DNA of 64,000 bases from Terriglobia bacterium (GTDB lineage Bacteria; Acidobacteriota; Terriglobia; Bryobacterales; Bryobacteraceae), in NCBI GenBank assembly GCA_020073305.1, contig JAIQFK010000008.1, forward strand, positions 240,651 through 304,650. The letters run 5' to 3'. Position 1 is the first letter of the stretch, and each line of letters opens with the position of its first letter. This document shows positions 35,334 through 46,764 of this stretch, piece after piece. A program made the translations under genes and the position numbers. The notes under the pieces were generated by a model that saw only the letters and a program-made list of their open reading frames with translations, was not told the origin of the DNA and did not search any database.

Positions 35334-37504
35334 AAACTTCATCTCGTTTGTACATACTTCTCCTCTCGATCACTGTTGCTCTTGCCCAGGACACCCGCCA
35401 CGAGCCGCAAGGGAATGTTTTTCCCGGGCCCGGACAAGGCGCGGGCGGCTTGGGATGGGTCAGCGAGATGGAGCCGTGGTCGGTTGACCCCAAGGCCGAC
35501 TTCCCCTTCTGGCTTCACGACCTGAAGGTGTGGCGGAACGAGCGCCTCACGCGCATGGGTTACGATGACGCTCAATATCGCCGCCCGGAGCTCCAATGGG
35601 CGCAGCGCGATTTCATCCAGCCGCAGATGATGGCCGAGGAGCGCTACTTCTACGATCCCGTGAAAGGTGAGTACACCGTGGATCGATACCTCGATGATCT
35701 CGACGCCCGCTACGGCGGCATCGACGGCGTGCTCATCTGGCCCGTGTATCCGAACATCGGCATCGACAACCGCAACCTGTGGGACCTTCATCGCGATCTG
35801 CCGGGCGGCATTCCGGCGCTGCGCAAAATGGTTGCCGACTTTCACCGCCGGGGCGTGCGCGTCTTGTTCCCCACCATGCCTTGGGATAACGGGACCAGGG
35901 ACGTGGGCATGCCCTACTGGACCGCAACAGCCAAGTTGATGGCTGAAATAGAGGCTGATGGCGTGAATGGCGACACCTTCGCCGGCCTGCCCCGCGCCTA
36001 CCGCACGGCATCCGATGAAACCGGCCACCCGCTCGTGTTCGAGCCCGAGGGCCCGCCGGCGGCGGATGAAGGCCTGATCTGGAATAACCAGAGCTGGGCT
36101 AACTGGGGACACGGCTTTATTCCTCCGGTCAGCAAGTTGAAATGGCTTGAGCCGCGCCACATGAGCAACATCTCCGACCGCTGGGCCCGGGACAAAACCG
36201 ACGATCTGCAATTCGCGTTTTTCAACGGCGTGGGTTACGAGAGTTGGGAGAACATCTGGGGCATCTGGAACCAGATCACGCCGCGCGATTCCGAAGCGTT
36301 GCGCCGGGTGTCCAAAATCGAACGGCAGTTCGCCAATTTCCTCGTCAGTCCGGACTGGGAACCACACACGCCGGTCGTGAACTACGGAGTATATGCGTCG
36401 AAATTTCCCCTCGCGGGCAAAACGCTCTGGACGCTGGTGAATCGCAACGAGTATGACGTCACCGGTGACCAGATCGCGGTTCCCTACCGCGCCGGCCGCA
36501 AGTATTTCGACGTCTGGCATGGCGTCGAGTTGGAGCCCGTCATCCAGGGCGGCAGCGCAACGCTGCGCTTCGATCTCGAAGGACTGGGCTTCGGCGCTAT
36601 TCTGGTGCTCGATCCTGGCGCCGGGGTGCAGGGCCTGGACAGCGTGCTTCGCCAGATGCACGAGTGGGCCAAGACTCCGCTCAAAAGCCTGTCTCGCGAG
36701 TGGCATTTCCTGCCGCAACAAATGGTCGAGATTCCGCCCACCAAACCCGCCGCCTCCGCGCCCGCCGGCATGGTCAAAATTCCAGCCGGCGAATTCAACT
36801 TCGAGGTCAGCGGCATTGAGATCGAGGGCTCCAACTGGGAGGGCGTTGACTTCGAGTATCCGTGGGAAAACTCGCCCCGCCGCGGCCATCACCGCAGGCT
36901 CGCCATGAAGCCGTTCTATATCGACAAATATCCCGTCACCAACGCTGCCTTTAAGAAATTTCTGGATGCGGCCAGCTATCATCCAAAGGACGATCACAAC
37001 TTTCTGCGCGATTGGAAAAATGGCGCGCCTCCGCCGGGCTGGGAAAATAAGCCTGTGACTTGGGTCTCGCTCGAGGACGCCCGCGCTTACGCCGCCTGGG
37101 CTGGCAAGCGCTTGCCACACGAATCGGAATGGCAGTACGCGGCGCAGGGAACCGACGGCCGTCTTTATCCCTGGGGCAACGATTGGAATGACCAGGCTGT
37201 GCCGGCGCCGGACAAAGGCCGCGATCTCGTTCCTCCCGCGGATGTCGACGCGCACCCGAAGGGCGCCAGCCCGTTCGGCGTGATGGATTTGACCGGCAAC
37301 GTGTGGCAGTGGACCGACGAGTTCGTGGACCCGCACACGCGAGCCGCGGCCCTGCGTGGCGGCAGCTACTATCAGCCGCAGGGCTCCATCTGGTACTTCC
37401 CGCAAGCCTACAAGCTGAACGAGCACGGCAAGTATTTGCTCATGGCTCCGTCGAAAGACCGCGCCGGCACGCTCGGCTTTCGCTGTGTGGTGGATACTGA
37501 ATAA
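35330..37504 (+). CDS. Secreted TIM-barrel-like protein fused to a SUMF1/FGE-like domain
   Basis: 724 residues from the GTG at 35330, which overlaps the kbaZ stop and follows AAGGAG closely; a signal peptide follows (SRLYILLLSITVALAQ). Residues about 50-440 look like a glycosidase-type barrel: GGIDGVLIWPVYPNIGIDNRN, RRGVRVLFPTMPWDNG, EIEADGVNGDTFAGLPRAY and NGVGYESWENIWGIW; the family could not be assigned. Residues about 480-724 form a SUMF1/formylglycine-enzyme-like domain: MVKIPAGEFNFE, FYIDKYPVTNAAFKKFL, AAWAGKRLPHESEWQYAA, MDLTGNVWQWTDEF, LRGGSYY and GTLGFRC. Conserved FGE copper-site Cys residues are not obvious, so binding rather than catalysis is likely. Confidence 0.8.
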   Translation: MKTSSRLYILLLSITVALAQDTRHEPQGNVFPGPGQGAGGLGWVSEMEPWSVDPKADFPFWLHDLKVWRNERLTRMGYDDAQYRRPELQWAQRDFIQPQMMAEERYFYDPVKGEYTVDRYLDDLDARYGGIDGVLIWPVYPNIGIDNRNLWDLHRDLPGGIPALRKMVADFHRRGVRVLFPTMPWDNGTRDVGMPYWTATAKLMAEIEADGVNGDTFAGLPRAYRTASDETGHPLVFEPEGPPAADEGLIWNNQSWANWGHGFIPPVSKLKWLEPRHMSNISDRWARDKTDDLQFAFFNGVGYESWENIWGIWNQITPRDSEALRRVSKIERQFANFLVSPDWEPHTPVVNYGVYASKFPLAGKTLWTLVNRNEYDVTGDQIAVPYRAGRKYFDVWHGVELEPVIQGGSATLRFDLEGLGFGAILVLDPGAGVQGLDSVLRQMHEWAKTPLKSLSREWHFLPQQMVEIPPTKPAASAPAGMVKIPAGEFNFEVSGIEIEGSNWEGVDFEYPWENSPRRGHHRRLAMKPFYIDKYPVTNAAFKKFLDAASYHPKDDHNFLRDWKNGAPPPGWENKPVTWVSLEDARAYAAWAGKRLPHESEWQYAAQGTDGRLYPWGNDWNDQAVPAPDKGRDLVPPADVDAHPKGASPFGVMDLTGNVWQWTDEFVDPHTRAAALRGGSYYQPQGSIWYFPQAYKLNEHGKYLLMAPSKDRAGTLGFRCVVDTE

Positions 37505-38560
37505 ATGCCCGTTTCAGTCCCCCTGAACCTGATCGAAGGCCCATATCTCTCCGATCTTCTCGACCAGCCGCAGGCGTTGCAGCAGGCTGTGGACGGGCTC
37601 GAAGAGAGCGTGGCGCTTCAGAAGTTCGCGCGCGCGCTCGGCCGCGGTGATTACAAGAGAGCCGTGCTGACCGGCATGGGCAGCTCTCTCCACGCGCTCT
37701 ACCCCTTATACCTGGCGCTTTGCCAGTTCGGCATCCCTTCGCAGATGGTTGAAACCTCCGAGCTGGCGCTTTACATGGGTCGTGTGCTGGACGAGCACAC
37801 GCTTCTGATCGTTGTGTCACAGTCCGGCCGGAGCGCGGAAACCATTCGCCTGCTGGGCCTGACGGCCGGCCGGATCGCGACGATCGGCGTCACCAACACT
37901 CCGGACTCTCCTCTGGCGGCGCAATCCGACGCCATCGTATTGATGCGTGCCGGCCAGGAATCCACGGTTTCGTGCAAGACGTACGTGACCACGCTCGTGG
38001 CGCTGGAATGGCTGAGCGCCGTGCTGCGCGGCGCGGACCTCACCAAGACGCGCGCCGAGTTGCAGCAGGCCGTTCCCGCTGCGGCGGCTTATCTGGCGGG
38101 CTGGCGTTCTCACGTCGAGACCTTGCTGGCAAGGCTCCAAGGAACTAAACACGTTTTCATCACCGGACGCGGTCGCTCGTTGGCCACCGCCGAAACCGGC
38201 GGGCTGATTCTCAAGGAGTCCGCTCACTTTGCCGCCGAAGGGATGAGCGCTGCCGCATTCCGTCATGGGCCGTTTGAAATGCTGGGGCGGCACGTATTCG
38301 TTGTCGTTTTCGAAGGCGATGCCGCGGCCGCGAAACTCAACCGGCGGCTGGTGGAAGATATCGGCGCTGCGGGCGGGCAGTCCGTGCTCGTGGGCGAAGA
38401 CGCGGCCGACGAGGTGTTCCGGCTGCCGCGTGTTCCTGCGCCCGTGCGTCCGGTCGCCGAGATGTTGACCGTCCAGATGATGTCTTTGGCGCTTGCCGCA
38501 ATCAACGGCCATCAGGCGGGTCAGTTCGAACGGGCAGCGAAAATCACCATCATTGAATGA
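37505..38560 (+). CDS. GlmS-like SIS-domain sugar isomerase/deaminase
   Basis: 351 residues, ATG directly after the preceding stop. Two SIS domains like the isomerase half of GlmS without the glutaminase domain: VLTGMGSSLHALYPLYLAL, VVSQSGRSAETIR, TVSCKTYVTTL; then FITGRGRSLATAETGGLILKE with the catalytic-type Glu, and FAAEGMSAAAFRHGPFEML. Proteins of this type deaminate or isomerise amino-sugar phosphates (AgaS-, FrlB- and NagB-II-like). It is only distantly similar to the AgaS protein at 32055, so the locus holds two different SIS enzymes. Ends four bases before the convergent kinase gene. Confidence 0.83.
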   Translation: MPVSVPLNLIEGPYLSDLLDQPQALQQAVDGLEESVALQKFARALGRGDYKRAVLTGMGSSLHALYPLYLALCQFGIPSQMVETSELALYMGRVLDEHTLLIVVSQSGRSAETIRLLGLTAGRIATIGVTNTPDSPLAAQSDAIVLMRAGQESTVSCKTYVTTLVALEWLSAVLRGADLTKTRAELQQAVPAAAAYLAGWRSHVETLLARLQGTKHVFITGRGRSLATAETGGLILKESAHFAAEGMSAAAFRHGPFEMLGRHVFVVVFEGDAAAAKLNRRLVEDIGAAGGQSVLVGEDAADEVFRLPRVPAPVRPVAEMLTVQMMSLALAAINGHQAGQFERAAKITIIE

Positions 38561-38564
38561 ACGC

Positions 38565-40718
38565 TCAATCGCCTGAATTGCCGCGAGCCGGCGAAGCTGT
38601 GCCAAGCAGCTCGCGTACCCTTGCCGCCAGAGTGGTCATGCTGAACGGCTTGTGCAGGAACGCCATGCCGGCGTCGAGCACGCCTTTTTCGGCGATGAGA
38701 TTCGTGGCGTACCCGGAAACATAGAGCACTTTCAAACCGGCGTGGAGGACAGTCAATCTGTCCGCCAGGTCGCGGCCGTTCATGCCGGGCATGACCATAT
38801 CCGTGATAAGAAGGTCGAAGGCGCCGGAGTGTGCGGCGGCAAGCTTCAGGGCCTCCTCGCCGTTGCGCGCCTCGAGCACGGTGTACCCGTATCGCTTGAG
38901 CGAGTTCGCGACCATGTTCCGCACTTCTTCGTGATCTTCCACGACGAGTATCGTTTCCGTTCCGCTGAGCAGGAGTCCGGCCGGCCTGCCCGTCGGGCCT
39001 GCATTCGCGGTGGCATCCGTTCGAGGAAGGTAGAGCCGGAATGATGCGCCTTGGCCCGGTTCGCTATGGACCAGGATCGAGCCTCCGCTCTGGCGCATCA
39101 CACCGTAGACGGTGGCCAGGCCCAGGCCAGTTCCGCTGCCGGCGGCCTTCGTAGTGAAAAAAGGCTCGAAGATGTGTTGGCGTGTCTCCTCGTCCATGCC
39201 GCAGCCGGTGTCGGTAACCGACAGATGAACGTAGGCGCCGGGCGTGAGGTCGCGATACTGGTTGGCGAAAATGTGATCGAGGTCCACGTTCGACGTCGCG
39301 ATGGTCAGCGTGCCTCCGCTGGGCATGGCATCACGGGCGTTGACCACAAGGTTCATGAGGACCTGGTAGATCTGGCTGGGGTCGGCGTTGACGGAGCCCA
39401 GCGCAGCGTCCAGATGAGCGATGACTTCGATGTCTTCTCCGATCAGGCGGCGCATCATTTTTTCGGTTTCCTGAACCACGTGGTTCAGATTAAGGATGCG
39501 CGGTTCCAATACCTGTTTTCGGCTGAAGGCCAGGAGCTGTCGCGTCAGACTCTTCGTCTGTTCGTTGGCGGCCATGATCTGGGCGAGCATATCTCTTGCG
39601 GGATCATTGCTGGGAAGATGCGATTCGAGCATCTCACAGTGCCAGTTGATGACCATGATGTAGTTGTTAAAGTCATGCGCGATTCCACCGGCAAAACGTC
39701 CGATGCTCTCCATTTTCTGCGCCTGCCGAAAACGCTCTTCCAGCTCGCGCTGCTCGGTGATGTCGCTCATTGAGGTGACGAAACCGATTCCCTGGCCGGC
39801 CGAATCCACCAGCACGGTCATGGCTGCCTCCACAATGACCTGGTTTCCCGCGCGGTTGAGGAAGTGAACTTCGCCGATCCACCTGCCGTCGTGTGCTAGT
39901 TGTTCGCTGATCTCATCTCTTGAGATCGAGTCTGGAGCGAAAGGCAGTAACGTCTCGGTGTTTTTTCCCATCGCCTCCGCCGGCGACCATCCGAAGACGC
40001 GCTCCGCCGCCGCGTTCCAGTAGGTCACCACGCCGTTTACATCAGCGGCCACCACGGGATCAGCCGTCTGCGCGATCAGTTGCGCCTGGTAGCTCAGAAT
40101 CTCCTGGTCTTTTTCCTGGCGCTCGATCTGCTTTCGAGAGTTCTCCAGCGCTCCCGTCAGCCAGACCATGGCCTGGTAAACCAGCGGCAGCGTGAGGACG
40201 CCGGTCAGCATGACGTTAAACCAGGTGCTGATGGCCGGGTAGGGAAAAATCACCGGCGGTCGGAGGCCTGCTCGTTCGGCGAGCGCCAGGACAAGATCGG
40301 CCGCCAGCGCCGCGCTACCGCACAGGAACGCTGTCTTCCGGCCAATCAGAATGACCGCGACTACCGCCATGGCCAACTGGTAGGCAACGGCCGGGCTGCG
40401 CACCCCGCCGGCGAGAATCAACAGGACCGTGAAAATGACCGTTCCGCTGGCGGAAAAGCTCCAGGCCGCCTGCATGATTCTTCCCCGGCGGAGCAGTACG
40501 TAAGGAATCACCAGCATGAAGATGACGACACTCAGAACGACCAGTGCGCTGGCGGCTTTGCTCGCGGCAAAAAACGGGATGAGAATGGCCGCGGCCAGGA
40601 ACACCAAAACCAGCAGGCCGCGAAGCGCGTTGAGCAGGAGGGCCGCGGTCAGCGCCAGCCGGGTGTCGGTGGGAATGTCCACCGGGGCAGGTGTCGTGGC
40701 TGAATTTGGCTGGCTCAC
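38565..40718 (-). CDS. Hybrid sensor histidine kinase (membrane, PAS, HisKA, HATPase, receiver)
   Basis: 717 residues. Six or seven membrane helices (about 22-188), PAS domain (about 212-325: [20 protein letters not shown]), HisKA with the phosphorylated His348 in [12 protein letters not shown], HATPase_c (about 440-560, [22 protein letters not shown] and [11 protein letters not shown]) and a C-terminal receiver (about 588-707) with Asp640 in [13 protein letters not shown] and a conserved Lys in FLHKPFS. Likely autophosphorylates and passes phosphate within the protein; no separate response regulator is adjacent. Signal unknown; the membrane part lacks a large periplasmic domain, so it may sense within the membrane. 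Confidence 0.92.
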   Translation of the reverse strand: MSQPNSATTPAPVDIPTDTRLALTAALLLNALRGLLVLVFLAAAILIPFFAASKAASALVVLSVVIFMLVIPYVLLRRGRIMQAAWSFSASGTVIFTVLLILAGGVRSPAVAYQLAMAVVAVILIGRKTAFLCGSAALAADLVLALAERAGLRPPVIFPYPAISTWFNVMLTGVLTLPLVYQAMVWLTGALENSRKQIERQEKDQEILSYQAQLIAQTADPVVAADVNGVVTYWNAAAERVFGWSPAEAMGKNTETLLPFAPDSISRDEISEQLAHDGRWIGEVHFLNRAGNQVIVEAAMTVLVDSAGQGIGFVTSMSDITEQRELEERFRQAQKMESIGRFAGGIAHDFNNYIMVINWHCEMLESHLPSNDPARDMLAQIMAANEQTKSLTRQLLAFSRKQVLEPRILNLNHVVQETEKMMRRLIGEDIEVIAHLDAALGSVNADPSQIYQVLMNLVVNARDAMPSGGTLTIATSNVDLDHIFANQYRDLTPGAYVHLSVTDTGCGMDEETRQHIFEPFFTTKAAGSGTGLGLATVYGVMRQSGGSILVHSEPGQGASFRLYLPRTDATANAGPTGRPAGLLLSGTETILVVEDHEEVRNMVANSLKRYGYTVLEARNGEEALKLAAAHSGAFDLLITDMVMPGMNGRDLADRLTVLHAGLKVLYVSGYATNLIAEKGVLDAGMAFLHKPFSMTTLAARVRELLGTASPARGNSGD

Positions 40719-40786
40719 GGACCTCGCGCGATTCGTCCGTTATCGCGTTCACCTATTGTGGCATTCCGGCGGCGTTTCGCAAATGT

Positions 40787-41947
40787 CTAAACCACCTGCA
40801 ACATCAGGCACTTCAAGTAATGCGTCTCCGGCACGGTGAGCAGAATCGGGTGGTCCTGCGCCTGGGTGCGCCGCTCGAGGACGCGCAACTCGCGGCCGGC
40901 GTCGAGAGCGGCTTCCGCCACAATTTCGAGAAGCATGGCCTCACTGACATGATGGGAGCAGGAGCAGGTGATGAGAATTCCGCCGCGGCCGAGCAGCCGC
41001 AGCGCGCGCAGATTGATGTCCTTGTAGCCGCGCGCGGCGGCTTCGAGATTGCGGCGGTTCTTGGCGAAGGCCGGCGGATCGAGCACCACGGTTGAAAACT
41101 CGCGGCGCGCCGAGGAATAACCGCCCAGGATCTCGAACACATCCGCCTCGCGAAACGTGACGTTGCCGATTCCGTTGGCCGCGCGATTCGCCTCGGCGGT
41201 GGCCAGCGCGGCTGCGCTCGAATCCACGGCCTCCACCGTCTCGCATTTCGCGGCCAGATGTAGTGCGAATCCGCCGGTTGACGTGAAGCAGTCGAGCGCC
41301 TTGCCGTGCGCGTAGCGCGCCGCGGCCATGTAGTTTTCGCGCTGATCGAGAAAAATGCCGGTTTTCTGGCCGTGGAGGAGGTCGGCCCGGAACGCGAGTC
41401 CGTTCACGTGGACCGTCACCTCCTCGGGCGCCTCGCCGAACACCACGCCGGTCTCGAGCGGCAACTGCTCGTGCGCGCGCACTGCCACGTCATTGCGCGC
41501 CACGATGCCGCGCGGCGAAAACAGATCGACCAGCGCCCCGATGATCCAGTCTTTGGCCGCATCCATTCCCTGGTCGAGCGTTTGAATCACCAGATAGTCG
41601 CCGTAGCGATCGACCACCAGCGCCGGCAGCCGGTCGCCTTCGCCGTGTACCACCCGGTAGCCATCGGTATCGCGCACCACCAGCCGGCGGTATTCGTTGG
41701 CCTCCGCCATCCGCCGCGCGAAGAAGGCGCGATCGATTTCCTGGATTTCGCGAGACAGCAGGCGCAGACAGATTTGGGAGGTGGAGCTGTAGTGAGCCGT
41801 GCCGATCGGTTTGCCCAGGTGGTTCACCACCTTCACGACCGAGCCCGGCGCAGCGTGATCGCGCTCGACGACGTCGCTCGAAAAGATCCACGGATGGCCC
41901 GAAGCGACGCGGTCCGCCGCCTTGCGGTTGACCTTGACCTCGGTCAT
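40787..41947 (-). CDS. rlmI: 23S rRNA m5C methyltransferase RlmI-type
   Basis: 386 residues. N-terminal PUA domain (about 1-75: SGHPWIFSSDVVERDHAAPGS), a central RlmI-like domain, and a SAM-dependent methyltransferase: GKALDCFTSTGGFALHLAA (SAM-binding motif), VVLDPPAFAKNRRNL, and ILITCSCSHHVS with the catalytic-type Cys. Methylates a cytosine of 23S rRNA in homologues (position 1962 in E. coli). Length matches RlmI (396 in E. coli). Downstream of htpX with a 178-bp gap that contains an inverted repeat. Confidence 0.88.
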   Translation of the reverse strand: MTEVKVNRKAADRVASGHPWIFSSDVVERDHAAPGSVVKVVNHLGKPIGTAHYSSTSQICLRLLSREIQEIDRAFFARRMAEANEYRRLVVRDTDGYRVVHGEGDRLPALVVDRYGDYLVIQTLDQGMDAAKDWIIGALVDLFSPRGIVARNDVAVRAHEQLPLETGVVFGEAPEEVTVHVNGLAFRADLLHGQKTGIFLDQRENYMAAARYAHGKALDCFTSTGGFALHLAAKCETVEAVDSSAAALATAEANRAANGIGNVTFREADVFEILGGYSSARREFSTVVLDPPAFAKNRRNLEAAARGYKDINLRALRLLGRGGILITCSCSHHVSEAMLLEIVAEAALDAGRELRVLERRTQAQDHPILLTVPETHYLKCLMLQVV

Positions 41948-41962
41948 CGGGTCGGGCCCGTG

Positions 41963-42039
41963 GGGACTGGCTCCACCGTCCCTAATCGAGCCGCCCGCAA
42001 ACCACCAGCCCGCTCGTCGTGGACGGTGGTGCCTGTCCC
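41963..42039. repeat. Inverted repeat between htpX and rlmI
   Basis: GGGACTGGCTCCACCGTCC (41963-41981) and, 39 bases on, GGACGGTGGTGCCTGTCCC (42021-42039) are reverse complements with 17 of 19 matches. It forms a strong hairpin in the 178-bp gap and could stop or process the heat-shock transcript before rlmI. Related by its GCCTGTCC end to the hairpin at 15167. Confidence 0.75.
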
Positions 42040-42125
42040 CTCTTGCACGAGCCTCTTCGCAATTTTCATTCTCGCGGATGTCGCGCCACGAGCGACATGA
42101 CGCGCAAATATCCCCTTTTCGCCCA

Positions 42126-42977
42126 TTACCGCATCGCCTGCAACCGCGCGATCCGGTCTTCAGTCGACGGATGCGTCGAGAACCATCGCATCAGCGAGTT
42201 GCCGGTGAACGGCTTAATGATGAACAGGTGCTGGGTGGCCGTTGAAGCCTCCATGGGGATGCGTTTCGAGTAAGTCTCCAGTTTCTGTAAGGCCGAGATC
42301 AGGTTGTACGGCGTGCCCGTGTACTTGGCGGAAGCCTCGTCGGCATCATATTCGCGCGTGCGCGAGATCGCCATCTGGATCAACATCGCGGCAATGGGAG
42401 CCAGGATCAACATGAAGAGCCCGCCCCACATGCCGCCGCCCTCATCGTCATCGCTGCGGCGCGGGCCGAACCAGAAGGCCATGCGCGCCAGCGCGGTGAT
42501 GGCGGCCGCGAGGGTCGCCGCCACCGAGCTGAGCAGGATGTCGCGATGGAGAACGTGGCCCAGCTCGTGCGCCACCACGCCCTCGATCTCACGATCGTCC
42601 ATCACCTGCAAGATGCCCGTCGTGAACGCGACGGAAGCGTGCGATGGATTGCGTCCGGTGGCAAATGCGTTGGGCGAATCCTCCGCGATCACCCATAGTT
42701 TCGGCATGGGCAGACCCATGCGCTGCGTCAGGTTTCTCACGATGGGCGCAACCCGCCGGTAGACCTCCGGGTTTTCGGTCTCGGTCACGGGCTGCGCCGA
42801 ATAGCTGGCTAGTGCGATCTTGTCGGAAAAGAAATATCCGGCGAAGTTCATCGCGACGGCGAAGAACAGGCCCAGGTAAAGCCCGTTCCTGCCGCCAAGG
42901 GTTTGCCCGGCGAAGAGGAGCAGCGCGCTCAACACGCCAAGCAGCAGAACCGTCTTGATGGTGTTACCCGAATGCAT
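42126..42977 (-). CDS. htpX: HtpX-type membrane zinc metalloprotease
   Basis: 283 residues. M48-family protease with the zinc-binding motif VVAHELGHVLHRD, and membrane helices at about 8-26, 32-52, 145-165 and 180-200. Conserved NPEVYRRVAPIVRNLTQRMG and PNAFATGRNPSHASVAFTTG. Degrades damaged inner-membrane proteins. Begins 10 bases after the clpB stop, so it is part of the hsp20-clpB-htpX stress operon. Confidence 0.95.
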   Translation of the reverse strand: MHSGNTIKTVLLLGVLSALLLFAGQTLGGRNGLYLGLFFAVAMNFAGYFFSDKIALASYSAQPVTETENPEVYRRVAPIVRNLTQRMGLPMPKLWVIAEDSPNAFATGRNPSHASVAFTTGILQVMDDREIEGVVAHELGHVLHRDILLSSVAATLAAAITALARMAFWFGPRRSDDDEGGGMWGGLFMLILAPIAAMLIQMAISRTREYDADEASAKYTGTPYNLISALQKLETYSKRIPMEASTATQHLFIIKPFTGNSLMRWFSTHPSTEDRIARLQAMR

Positions 42978-42987
42978 GGAATTCCCC

Positions 42988-45630
<2,643 letters not shown>

Positions 45631-45654
45631 TCAAAACCTGCTTTCTAAACGACA

Positions 45655-45689
45655 GGCCGGGGCGAGGGTTAGCTCCTCGATCCCCGGCC
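45655..45689 (-). promoter_or_regulatory. Hairpin between hsp20 and clpB
   Basis: GGCCGGGG-CGAGG (45655-45667) pairs with CCTCG-AT-CCCCGGCC (45675-45689), leaving a short loop and a two-base bulge. There is no T-run, so it may be a partial terminator or a processing/stability element that separates hsp20 from clpB levels. Confidence 0.6.
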
Positions 45690-45719
45690 AAAACCTACTC
45701 CCTTGTTTAGATGCTCAAC

Positions 45720-46139
45720 TTACTGTTTTACGGCAACTTTCACTTGTTTCGGCTTGGCGGCTTCCTTTTTGGGCAGAGTCACGGTCAAGACTCCATTCTT
45801 ATAATCCGCCGAAACCTTCTCTGTGTCCACGGAACTGGGAACGGTGAAACTCCGCACGAAGCTGCCGTAGCTGCGCTCGATGCGGTGATAGCCCTTGTCG
45901 GCCGAGTCCTTTTCAAACTTGCGCTCGCCTTTGAGCGAGAGAGTGCCGTTTTCCACGCGGACATCGATGTCTTCCAGTTGGACGTCCGGCAGGTCGGCTT
46001 TTACAACCAGTTCGTTTTCCGTTTCCACGATATCCACGGCAGGCGACCACGGCCGGCTGGTCCGCGGCTCGCTCAGCATGCGGGTAACGGCGTCCTCGAA
46101 GAGGCGGAGGCTGTTGAAAGGGTCGTGTGTGAGTGACAT
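45720..46139 (-). CDS. Hsp20/alpha-crystallin small heat-shock protein
   Basis: 139 residues. Alpha-crystallin domain: WSPAVDIVETENELVVKADLP, QLEDIDVRVENGTLSLKGER, GSFVRSFTVPSSVDTEKVSADYKNGVLTVTLPK with the Gly-Val-Leu signature. Holds unfolding proteins for ClpB/DnaK. First gene of the stress operon; a strong promoter lies 45 bases upstream and AGAAGGAGAA about 12 bases before the ATG. Confidence 0.95.
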   Translation of the reverse strand: MSLTHDPFNSLRLFEDAVTRMLSEPRTSRPWSPAVDIVETENELVVKADLPDVQLEDIDVRVENGTLSLKGERKFEKDSADKGYHRIERSYGSFVRSFTVPSSVDTEKVSADYKNGVLTVTLPKKEAAKPKQVKVAVKQ

Positions 46140-46183
46140 GGTGGTTTCTGTTCTCCTTCTAAGGAATATCTAATTGCAATAAC

Positions 46184-46212
46184 ATCATAAAATATTAGCG
46201 TTATACTGTCAA
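46184..46212 (-). promoter_or_regulatory. Near-consensus sigma-70 promoter of the hsp20-clpB-htpX operon
   Basis: On the minus strand TTGACA (46212-46207), a 17-base spacer, then TATGAT (46189-46184), five of six matches to TATAAT. It lies 45 bases upstream of the hsp20 ATG. No CIRCE (HrcA) inverted repeat was seen, so heat regulation, if any, is by another means. Confidence 0.8.
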
Positions 46213-46238
46213 GTATAGATAAGTCCTTCAAATACAAT

Positions 46239-46266
46239 AAAAAAGCCGCCCGGTTCCAGGCGGCTT
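46239..46266 (-). terminator. Rho-independent terminator after rplQ
   Basis: On the minus strand AAGCCGCC (46266-46259), an eight-base loop, GGCGGCTT (46250-46243), and a run of six T ending at 46239. It is 33 bases after the rplQ stop and ends the S10-spc-alpha superoperon before the hsp20 promoter. Confidence 0.9.
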
Positions 46267-46298
46267 GTTCGTGAAATTGGGTTTGTTTGGTAAAACTA

Positions 46299-46760
46299 CT
46301 ACTCGTCTTTGTTCTGGTCCTCTTCGTCGGGTTCGCGGCCTTCGCGCTGGGCTTTGAGGCGCTCTTCTTTGCGCTTGGCGCGTTCGGCGGCGCGTTTGAC
46401 CAGCTCGGAGCCGACCAGTTCAATCATGGCCTGTTCGGCGCCGTCGCCTTTGCGGAAGCCGAGGCGGACAATGCGCGTATAGCCGCCAGCGCGCTGGCCG
46501 AAGCGGGCGCCGAGGGTTTCAAACAGCTTCTTCACCGAAGCCGGGGTCTCGAGAAATGCCGCGGCCTGGCGGCGGGTGTGGAGCGTGTCGCGCTTGGCGA
46601 GCGTGATCATGTGATCGACCAGAGGCTTTATGGCCTTGGCCTTGGGTACCGTGGTGATGACGCGCTCCTGTTCGATGACGCTGGTCACCAGCCCCTTGAG
46701 CAGGGAATTGCGGGCGCCGATGTCCCGTTTCAGCTTGTATCCGCCTCGTCTGTGTCGCAT
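46299..46760 (-). CDS. rplQ: 50S ribosomal protein L17
   Basis: 153 residues. [20 protein letters not shown] and [22 protein letters not shown] are L17 signatures; [21 protein letters not shown] follows. The C-terminal part (about 125-153) is a charged [19 protein letters not shown] tail, longer than the minimal L17. Last gene of the operon, four bases after rpoA. Confidence 0.97.
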   Translation of the reverse strand: MRHRRGGYKLKRDIGARNSLLKGLVTSVIEQERVITTVPKAKAIKPLVDHMITLAKRDTLHTRRQAAAFLETPASVKKLFETLGARFGQRAGGYTRIVRLGFRKGDGAEQAMIELVGSELVKRAAERAKRKEERLKAQREGREPDEEDQNKDE

Positions 46761-46764
46761 GGGC

